Both the position numbers and the translations under genes were made by a program. A stretch of DNA of 8,379 bases, taken from the NCBI GenBank assembly GCA_016929175.1, contig JAFGJI010000022.1:1-8379 (forward strand). Reading direction: 5' to 3'. Each line of letters begins with the position of its first letter. Position 1 is the first letter of the stretch. The notes under the pieces were generated by a model. The model worked only from the letters and a program-made list of their open reading frames with translations, did not search any database and was not told the DNA's origin. The stretch is from Thermoplasmatota archaeon. GTDB lineage: Archaea; Thermoplasmatota; Penumbrarchaeia; Penumbrarchaeales; Penumbrarchaeaceae. Below, piece after piece: positions 1 to 5,180 of this stretch.

Positions 1-723
1 AAGGGCTATCGAGAGTGCCTTCGTGAGGTAGGACAGCCCCCTTGCCAGAGCGGATGCCCTGAAGACGCCGTCCTTCAACGCGTTACCAAGGGTCTTAAGG
101 AACGATGCTTCGTTCATCTCGATGTCCTTGAGGTCACCCTCTATCATGATCTGGTAGATGATCTGGAGCACGAGATATCCTGTCCCCAGGATCGCTGCCA
201 GGCCAAGTGCTTCCCTGAAATAAGGGTATCCGGAGAGAGTGGTGATGCTTCCCCCGGAGCCGAAGAACGCGAAGGGGAAAAGGAGAGAGTGGGCAACTGC
301 GATCGGTATGAACTTCCCCTTCATTCTCTTCCCTGCAACATTGTAGAGGGCCCCCATGAAGGTCATGACAGCGAGAATGACCATGGCGGTCCAGTTCATT
401 TCCGAGATGAAGATGCCGTAGACGAAGGAGATGAAGATGAGCACTATGCATGCGTACCTTGCCACCTGGGGGTCGATGGCTCCTCTCTGGAGCGGGTGGT
501 GGGATTTGTGGGGGTCATCAATATCGTAGCCCTGGATGAAGTCCTCTGCCGAGTTGTGACCATATCCCGCGTTGTGGTAGAGCCATCCGAATATGAGGAA
601 GAGCAGGACCTTGATGTCCCATATCGTCCCCACAGCCAGGGCTGCACCTGTTATGGTTATGGACATCTCGAGAGGACTGGTATGACTGCGGAATAACTGA
701 AGCCAATCCCTGAGGTTTCCCAT
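1..723 (-). CDS. UbiA-family prenyltransferase, 3' end outside window
   Basis: This is an open frame of 241 codons from an ATG at 723 to the window edge, with no stop, so the C-terminus is missing. The protein is hydrophobic with several membrane helices (about residues 22-47, 87-103, 108-125, 140-155 and 170-193). Two polar patches sit where UbiA enzymes carry their Asp-rich motifs. The first is around residues 57-81 (NSAED, then GYDIDDPHK and HHPLQRG), resembling NDxxD...KP.RP..G. The second is DLKDIE at 197-202. The UbiA family transfers isoprenoid chains from a Mg-bound diphosphate to an aromatic, lipid or porphyrin acceptor in the membrane. The acceptor cannot be told here. Motif 1 is divergent (N57-S58-A-E-D61 instead of N-D-x-x-D), so it may be an unusual branch. 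The gene lies 53 bases downstream of the S8 protease stop on the same strand but has its own TATA-like box. The family call is fairly sure; the substrate is unknown. Confidence 0.72.
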   Translation of the reverse strand, partial: MGNLRDWLQLFRSHTSPLEMSITITGAALAVGTIWDIKVLLFLIFGWLYHNAGYGHNSAEDFIQGYDIDDPHKSHHPLQRGAIDPQVARYACIVLIFISFVYGIFISEMNWTAMVILAVMTFMGALYNVAGKRMKGKFIPIAVAHSLLFPFAFFGSGGSITTLSGYPYFREALGLAAILGTGYLVLQIIYQIMIEGDLKDIEMNEASFLKTLGNALKDGVFRASALARGLSYLTKALSIAL

Positions 724-740
724 GGGTGGGGATTGTCATG

Positions 741-757
741 TATGATATTTTGTATTT
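741..757 (-). promoter_or_regulatory. TATA-like box for the UbiA gene
   Basis: In the 53-base gap between the protease stop and the UbiA ATG, the minus strand reads AAATACAAAATATCATA. Its centre is about 26 bases from the ATG at 723, and no Shine-Dalgarno site precedes that ATG. This is the spacing expected for an archaeal leaderless promoter. It is inferred from spacing and base composition only. Confidence 0.45.
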
Positions 758-776
758 GCTAGATGATGAACGAATA

Positions 777-1781
777 TCAGGTCGTTGCCAATGCCGCGTC
801 CACAAGACCATGTCCGTATAAATCGTCTTCTCCTGGGGTCCCAAGGTCTTCAGCATTTTCCAGGGCAGTCCAAACATCATCGACATCAAAGGTAGTGACC
901 TCAGGGGTAAGAATTTTATCAATTACCAGTGCAGCAACACCCGTCACATGCGGGCAGGCCATGGATGTTCCGCTGATGGTGGTGTAACCCCCGTTATTCC
1001 ATGTTGATTTGATACTTACACCAGGCGCGGCAACCTCTATCTCGGCTCCCCTGTTACTCCAGGAAGCGATCGTATTCGTAATATCTGTTGCCGATACCGC
1101 GATCACTTCTCCGTATTTTGCCGGATAGCTTACTGTTGACCCATCATTCCCTGCAGCGGCTACAATTACTATCCCAGCATTGTAAGCATTAGTAATTGCA
1201 GTATGCAGTGGCGGATAATCCTCACTGGTGCCAAGGCTCATGGAAATTACGTCCATATTATTTGTAATGGCCCATTCAATGCCGCTTATGATCCAGGATG
1301 CATAACCACTACCGGTCCTGTCAAGGACTTTGACCGCATAGATGCTTGCATCAGGTGCGACTCCAACAACCCCGATTTCATTATTCTTTGCTGCAATTGT
1401 TCCTGCAACATGTGTTCCATGGCCGTTGTCATCGTTGAAATTCGTCGGATCCACCCTCCTGCGCACTGGGACGAAGTTAACGCCACCAGCGTATTTAAGG
1501 TCCGGATGGTCCTTGTCGATACCGGTATCCAGGATCGCCACCTTGACCCCTGAACCTGTCCACGTGTCCCATACATCGTCAGCGTTGATCCTCAAGACAC
1601 CCCAAGGGATCTCCTGATCCGGGTCAGGTTCCGGAACCGGAACCACCGGTCTCTTGTAGGCTTCGAACTCATGGTCGATGATATGGGCCCATGGGACCTC
1701 CTCGACAGCTTCCGCAACGATCGGTAAGGATCCGACCGCCATTATCATTATGAACGATGCTACAATCAATTTTCTGTACAC
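777..1781 (-). CDS. Secreted subtilisin-like serine protease (peptidase family S8)
   Basis: The protein has 334 residues. The chosen start is the GTG at 1781, because AGGAGGG lies 6 bases upstream and translation from it gives a clean signal peptide (positive YRK, hydrophobic core, probable cut after AEA at about residue 25). The open frame continues upstream to a TTG at 1841, but that would bury the signal. The catalytic triad is complete: Asp85 in AILDTGID, His121 in NGHGTHVAGT and Ser273 in GTSMACPHVTG. The oxyanion Asn212 lies in AAAGND. The region between the signal and the catalytic domain is only about 30 residues, Pro-rich (RPVVPVPEPDPDQ), and is followed by EIPWGVLRI, which resembles the start of mature subtilisins. 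A full I9 propeptide (about 70-80 residues) is therefore not present. The enzyme should be exported and cleave proteins outside the cell. There is no C-terminal extension or membrane anchor. The gene has its own promoter. Confidence 0.93.
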   Translation of the reverse strand: MYRKLIVASFIMIMAVGSLPIVAEAVEEVPWAHIIDHEFEAYKRPVVPVPEPDPDQEIPWGVLRINADDVWDTWTGSGVKVAILDTGIDKDHPDLKYAGGVNFVPVRRRVDPTNFNDDNGHGTHVAGTIAAKNNEIGVVGVAPDASIYAVKVLDRTGSGYASWIISGIEWAITNNMDVISMSLGTSEDYPPLHTAITNAYNAGIVIVAAAGNDGSTVSYPAKYGEVIAVSATDITNTIASWSNRGAEIEVAAPGVSIKSTWNNGGYTTISGTSMACPHVTGVAALVIDKILTPEVTTFDVDDVWTALENAEDLGTPGEDDLYGHGLVDAALATT

Positions 1782-1787
1782 AGTAAA

Positions 1788-1794
1788 CCCTCCT
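1788..1794 (-). promoter_or_regulatory. Shine-Dalgarno site of the S8 protease
   Basis: AGGAGGG on the minus strand is followed by the 6-base spacer TTTACT and then the GTG at 1781. This is the strongest ribosome-binding site in the window and fixes the protease start at GTG rather than at the upstream TTG. Confidence 0.8.
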
Positions 1795-1820
1795 GAATAC
1801 TGGATGCCGCATAACTTAAA

Positions 1821-1832
1821 CCAGTATAAAAC
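1821..1832 (-). promoter_or_regulatory. TATA-like box for the S8 protease
   Basis: The minus strand reads GTTTTATACTGG. The TTTTATAC core (1831-1824) predicts transcription starting near 1802, giving a leader of about 20 bases that contains the AGGAGGG site. The assignment rests on sequence and spacing. Confidence 0.5.
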
Positions 1833-1850
1833 ATCTTGCAAAGAATAGAG

Positions 1851-1866
1851 TGAAGTCCATACTTCA
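1851..1866. repeat. Perfect 6-bp inverted repeat with 4-base loop
   Basis: TGAAGT, CCAT, ACTTCA forms a perfect short hairpin. Its right arm contains the stop codon of the upstream membrane-protein gene (1864-1866), and its left end lies about 20 bases upstream of the protease TATA core. It could be a regulator site for the protease promoter or a stem at the end of the upstream transcript. At this size, chance is also possible. Confidence 0.35.
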
Positions 1867-2745
1867 TCCGGGCTCTTCGGTGCCCTTTATAACCAACTCG
1901 GGGACCAGGATCAATAGTGTACCTGACACGGACATGAACCAGCCTCCGGAGAGGGCCGAGAAATGGAGAGCTTCGAACTGGGAGAACCTCGCACCCTCGA
2001 TGAACATTATGTTCGGAAGGAAAAAGAAGAAGAACAGAAGTGAGACCAGCACCAACAGGGAGGTGGATATACTTAGCGTCCTGGCTCCCAGATTTCCGGT
2101 GATCAGGGCCACGATAGCGCCGAATACCATCATGATGTGGATTATCAGGACACCCGTGACCCCGGAGCTCGAGGTCGTCCCATCGGCCTCTTCCTTCAAC
2201 ACTCGATCAGGAGGCCTCACGAAGTACTCATCGCCACCTTGCTCCAGCGAGGCAAGCTCCGAACCTTCGATGAAGCTTCCGAGGACTGCCGGGAATATGA
2301 TCAAAAGGAAACCGGCACAGAGAAGGGACCTCTTCCATATGGGGATACTCAAGATCGTTTTAAGCTCCTTTTCCCCGATCTCTCTGATAATTTCCCGTAT
2401 CAAGGATCCTGAGGCTGCAAGAAGGACCACTCCCGGTATCGACCACAGGAGGCCGGTCGTCATGAAACCGATACCAGCGGGAATTGCGATCCCGATGACC
2501 CAGCCTATCCTTCTTTCGAGATCGGGAGATGTCTCCCTTGACGCACGGTAGGAGCAGTAGATCGCGAAGGCGGATAGGAGCAATGTGAGAAGACCGGGGG
2601 CAAGGGTTCCCTCATTGTTCCCGTTCAGGGACCCCACATGGCTTCCCGCCACCAGCTGGATAAGACCAATGAATACCCCGAGGGCACCGCCGGCCGCTCC
2701 AATTTTAAAGCCTCTATTACCAACCAACCTCGGTTCCTTTTCCAC
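1864..2745 (-). CDS. Polytopic membrane protein of unknown function
   Basis: The protein has 293 residues from a GTG at 2745. The frame stays open to a TTG at 2874, but that start would overlap the divergent hydrolase gene, and no in-frame ATG exists. A TTG at 2727 is another candidate. The product has about eight hydrophobic segments (near residues 13-34, 48-66, 80-99, 101-116, 138-157, 198-217, 226-249 and 264-284). The first is glycine-rich. A polar, mostly acidic loop at 158-197 separates the two halves. The segment at 226-249 contains five consecutive Phe followed by LPN. No catalytic motif, transporter signature or ligand-binding residue is recognisable, so no function is assigned. The next gene on the strand is the protease, 82 bases on, with its own promoter. 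That the protein is real is likely from its length and coherent helices; the exact start is uncertain. Confidence 0.7.
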   Translation of the reverse strand: MEKEPRLVGNRGFKIGAAGGALGVFIGLIQLVAGSHVGSLNGNNEGTLAPGLLTLLLSAFAIYCSYRASRETSPDLERRIGWVIGIAIPAGIGFMTTGLLWSIPGVVLLAASGSLIREIIREIGEKELKTILSIPIWKRSLLCAGFLLIIFPAVLGSFIEGSELASLEQGGDEYFVRPPDRVLKEEADGTTSSSGVTGVLIIHIMMVFGAIVALITGNLGARTLSISTSLLVLVSLLFFFFFLPNIMFIEGARFSQFEALHFSALSGGWFMSVSGTLLILVPELVIKGTEEPG

Positions 2746-2800
2746 GAAGCTTGAAAAGCCTGCAACTATTTCAATGACCCCTTTTTCGGCGAAGAAGATT

Positions 2801-2817
2801 TCTATTGATAGGATATT
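2801..2817 (+). promoter_or_regulatory. Weak TATA-like region upstream of the hydrolase
   Basis: The 94-base gap between the divergent starts at 2745 and 2840 contains TCTATTGATAGGATATT, about 23-39 bases before the ATG. The hydrolase start has no Shine-Dalgarno match, so a leaderless transcript is plausible. On the other strand, ATTGAAATAG at 2766-2775 sits at a similar distance from the GTG at 2745. Both are weak matches. Confidence 0.3.
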
Positions 2818-2839
2818 GCTACGGCAGAACGTGATATCG

Positions 2840-3451
2840 ATGGTGGTGAGACAGATACGGACCGGAAGAGACAATTTCAGCTACCTTATATTCGACGAGA
2901 AAACCCGAATGGCTGCCCTGGTTGACCCGGGCTTCGATGCCTCCGAAGCGCTCGGGATCATCAAAGACGAGGGACTGGACCTGAGATATGTCATCAACAC
3001 CCACCATCACGGGGACCACACGGCCTCGAACGGCGAGGTCATAAGCGAGACAGGAGCTAAGCTGGTAGCTTCCAGGGAGGACGGTGCAAACCTCAAGGAC
3101 AGTGTGGACATCCATGTTTGGGAGGGAGACGCGTTGTCGCTGGGATGCGTCTCATTGAAGTTTCTGGGAGCTCCAGGGCATACAAAAGGGGGGCTCTGCA
3201 TCATTGTCGGGGACGGATACCTCATCACTGGGGATACGCTCTTTATAAACGATTGCGGAAGATGCGATCTGCCTGGGGGAAGCCTCAAGGATATGTTCGC
3301 CACACTTCAGAAGCTCAAGGAACTTGACGACCAACTTATCGTATTCCCGGGTCACGATTACGGACCGATGCCAAGTGATACCCTAGGGAACCAGAAGAGG
3401 ATAAGCGGCGTCCTCCTTGCAAGGGACATCGATGAGTTCTCGAGGCTATGA
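2840..3451 (+). CDS. Metallo-beta-lactamase-fold hydrolase, glyoxalase II / ETHE1-like
   Basis: The protein has 203 residues. The metal-binding motif H55-x-H57-x-D59-H60 lies in THHHGDH. The remaining ligands are in place: His114 (GAPGHTKGG), Asp132 (TGDTLF) and His172 (FPGHDYG). The stretch CGRCDLPGG (139-147) matches the cGRtD signature shared by hydroxyacylglutathione hydrolases and ETHE1-type persulfide dioxygenases. The long C-terminal helical domain of classical glyoxalase II is missing, as in short YcbL/ETHE1-like members. The enzyme is cytosolic, binds Zn or Fe, and probably acts on a thioester or persulfide; the substrate cannot be read from sequence. The start is the ATG at 2840. 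An in-frame GTG at 2831 is possible, and the open frame back to 2585 is antisense to the membrane-protein gene and rejected. The upstream gene is divergent with a 94-base gap; the downstream gene is convergent. Confidence 0.88.
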   Translation: MVVRQIRTGRDNFSYLIFDEKTRMAALVDPGFDASEALGIIKDEGLDLRYVINTHHHGDHTASNGEVISETGAKLVASREDGANLKDSVDIHVWEGDALSLGCVSLKFLGAPGHTKGGLCIIVGDGYLITGDTLFINDCGRCDLPGGSLKDMFATLQKLKELDDQLIVFPGHDYGPMPSDTLGNQKRISGVLLARDIDEFSRL

Positions 3452-3465
3452 TATCGGATAAGGGA

Positions 3466-3487
3466 CCCCGCCTTTTTTCGGCTTTTC
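3466..3487 (+). terminator. T-rich termination region between convergent genes
   Basis: Only 48 bases separate the hydrolase stop (3451) from the end of the convergent propeller gene (3500). The stretch holds a T6 run at 3473-3478 inside a small GCC/GGC inverted pair, followed by TTTT. T-runs of this kind terminate archaeal RNA polymerase. A more distant GATAAGG / CCTTATC pair (3457-3463 and 3498-3504) brackets it. Confidence 0.45.
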
Positions 3488-3499
3488 ACGATCTTCTCC

Positions 3500-5005
3500 T
3501 TATCGATCCATCTCGTTGACCTGCAGACCTTCCTTGCTGTAGATGATCTTCCCCATCCACAGGTCCGACCTTACATTGCTTTCGGTACCCTCCCTGGCAT
3601 CGCACCATATCCCCACGGTCCACCCCGGACCCGATGCGAGTGCCAGATAATCCCCGATGAAGGGACCCCGGGTATTATCACCGTCGAACTGTGTATCGCA
3701 CATCTGGATGTTATCCCAGGTTATGCCGAGGTCATAGGAGATCGCAAAGAAGACGCTTAAAAGGTCATTGTTCGGGTCCAGTCTCCTGTCGTAGAACATG
3801 ACCTGCACCGAACCGTCGTTACCCACGGTTACAGCGGGGAACCACTGGTCGTTGTCGCTTGCTCCGGTGGCATTGTTGACCTTGACCGGCTCTGTCCAGG
3901 AGTCCCCGCCATCGTGGGACGCAACGAGAAGGATGTCCGCCTGCCCGTATCCCATCCTTCGGTCGGGCCACACGATGTATATGGAATCCGTATGGTTCCC
4001 GCCGGAGGTATCAACAGCCATGTCGCACATCGTTGGCGTCCTGTAACCCCCATTCTCCGGATAGTAGTCGAGAGGAGTAACGCTGGCAATGGTCCTGACA
4101 TCCTCGAAACTCTGTCCGCCGTCGGTCGACCTTGTATATCGCAGGATCCCGAAATCGAACTCGATCCATGAAACGTGCACAACACCGTCGCTCGTGACCT
4201 CCACCTGGGAGCCCTGGACCTGCCTCTCCTTCTTCGAGATCTCCGAGATGATCTGGGGTCTTGACCAGGTCTCTCCCCGGTCCCTTGATACCGAATGGAC
4301 CATTGCTGATGAAACCCCGTAGAGCTGGAACGCGGTCCAGGTCACGTGAACGTCTCCCGTCGTCGGATCGACCGCGATCCACTCCTTGTCGTGGAAATTT
4401 GCAAGTGTATTCGAAAGGGTGGACAGCGACTGGATGACAATGGACACCATTCCGAACGTTTTTCCACCATCATCTGAACGGGCGACGAAGATGCCTGAAC
4501 CGGGCTTGCGTATGTTCCCGAACTCGACCTCCCTCTGGAAGGCTATGCCTGAGAAATAGCAGGTGCCATCGGGACCGAAAACCACGACGGGGTCCCCGCC
4601 TCCAGCAAAAGGCCAAAGAGGTGAGCTCCTGTCGCCGTCGATCCCGGGTATGTATCCGCTTCCCCAGGTCTTGCCGCCGTCGAACGTGTAATAATAGCCG
4701 CACCAGGCATCTCCTGTCGGACCACCGTAATCATTGGAACCCGCGACCATGTTCATGGGGTCTGTGGGGTTTATCGCAAATCCTGGCTCGTTGTTGGCCG
4801 TACGTGTGTCCGTTACCTTGCTGTTGGGCTCGGCAAGATGAGGACGGAAGACCTCGGGCTTTACTCCTCCATCACCATCACCCGATCCCCTTCTGTCCCG
4901 GGCAAAGACACTGACCAGTATTATTGCGCCCAATACAAGTAGGATCACGAACCCCACGGCGATGACCTTCCTGTTCGCCAGGAGGTCCTTTTCTCCGTCA
5001 GACAT
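3500..5005 (-). CDS. Membrane-anchored sialidase-fold (BNR/Asp-box) beta-propeller protein
   Basis: The protein has 501 residues from an ATG at 5005. A short cytoplasmic start is followed by one hydrophobic helix (about 13-34), a positive ARDRR stop and a Gly/Asp-rich linker (40-48). The rest should therefore lie outside the cell, tethered to the membrane. Six Asp-boxes of the S/T-x-D-x-G-x-T/S-W/F type lie at 107-114, 177-184, 240-247, 293-300, 363-370 and 423-430, spaced 53-70 residues apart, as expected for a six-bladed propeller. The last three blades repeat a D-x-R motif (D348/R350, D406/R408, D469/R471). No RIP motif of classical sialidases is visible, so sialidase activity is not supported. 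Glycan binding, another glycosidase activity or a scaffold role are all possible. The gene is divergent from the channel gene. No Shine-Dalgarno site is evident; TTGAATAAC at 5027-5035 could be a TATA box for a leaderless start. Confidence 0.85.
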   Translation of the reverse strand: MSDGEKDLLANRKVIAVGFVILLVLGAIILVSVFARDRRGSGDGDGGVKPEVFRPHLAEPNSKVTDTRTANNEPGFAINPTDPMNMVAGSNDYGGPTGDAWCGYYYTFDGGKTWGSGYIPGIDGDRSSPLWPFAGGGDPVVVFGPDGTCYFSGIAFQREVEFGNIRKPGSGIFVARSDDGGKTFGMVSIVIQSLSTLSNTLANFHDKEWIAVDPTTGDVHVTWTAFQLYGVSSAMVHSVSRDRGETWSRPQIISEISKKERQVQGSQVEVTSDGVVHVSWIEFDFGILRYTRSTDGGQSFEDVRTIASVTPLDYYPENGGYRTPTMCDMAVDTSGGNHTDSIYIVWPDRRMGYGQADILLVASHDGGDSWTEPVKVNNATGASDNDQWFPAVTVGNDGSVQVMFYDRRLDPNNDLLSVFFAISYDLGITWDNIQMCDTQFDGDNTRGPFIGDYLALASGPGWTVGIWCDAREGTESNVRSDLWMGKIIYSKEGLQVNEMDR

Positions 5006-5092
5006 GAACTTTCAAATAACCATTCTGTTATTCAATCTATCGGTTGACGCGCAATCAACGTCTCCCCTTGTTTGTCGGGGGCAATAAAAACT

Positions 5093-5110
5093 TAAATATA
5101 GATATATATT
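5093..5110 (+). promoter_or_regulatory. AT-rich TATA region of the channel gene
   Basis: TTAAATATAGATATATATT is the most AT-rich stretch of the window and sits in the 171-base gap between divergent genes. It contains AATATA and TATATT arms (5095-5100, 5105-5110) separated by GATA. An A-rich BRE-like stretch (AATAAAAAC) precedes it. The first TATA core predicts a transcript start near 5121 and the second near 5130. The rest of this gap (5006-5090) shows nothing further apart from the weak box for the propeller gene. Confidence 0.6.
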
Positions 5111-5120
5111 GGATTCTCCA

Positions 5121-5180
5121 ATGGGATGCGATGTGCTCGGGAACGTACCGGCCGGAATATCCGATGACCAGGAGGCATGA
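5121..5180 (+). CDS. Possible 19-codon leader ORF overlapping the channel start
   Basis: An ATG at 5121 opens a frame of 19 codons ending in TGA at 5178-5180. The stop overlaps the channel ATG in an ATGA arrangement, the classic geometry for translational coupling. The ATG lies about 25 bases after the first TATA core, where a leaderless transcript would begin. The peptide (MGCDVLGNVPAGISDDQEA) has no recognisable motif. It may be a regulatory leader ORF, or simply chance in a short 5' leader. Confidence 0.25.
   Translation: MGCDVLGNVPAGISDDQEA
5171..5175 (+). promoter_or_regulatory. GGAGG site at the channel start
   Basis: GGAGG ends one base before the ATG at 5177, which is too close for ordinary initiation. 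An in-frame GTG at 5186 has a 10-base spacer. Either the true start is GTG, three codons later, or the ATG is reached by reinitiation after the overlapping leader ORF. Confidence 0.45.

Noticed and set aside
289..696. Plus-strand open frame at the left edge, and minus-strand frames at 134-451 and 518-922
   Set aside because: The UbiA-like frame from 723 to the edge explains this region with membrane helices and motifs; the others are out-of-frame shadows of it.
1850..2551. A 233-codon plus-strand open frame
   Set aside because: It is antisense to the polytopic membrane protein, whose helices are coherent; this translation is low in hydrophobic order and rich in Pro, Ser and Arg.
2585..2839. 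N-terminal extension of the hydrolase to a GTG at 2585
   Set aside because: It would add 85 Pro/Arg-rich residues antisense to the membrane protein, and the metallo-beta-lactamase fold starts right after the ATG at 2840.
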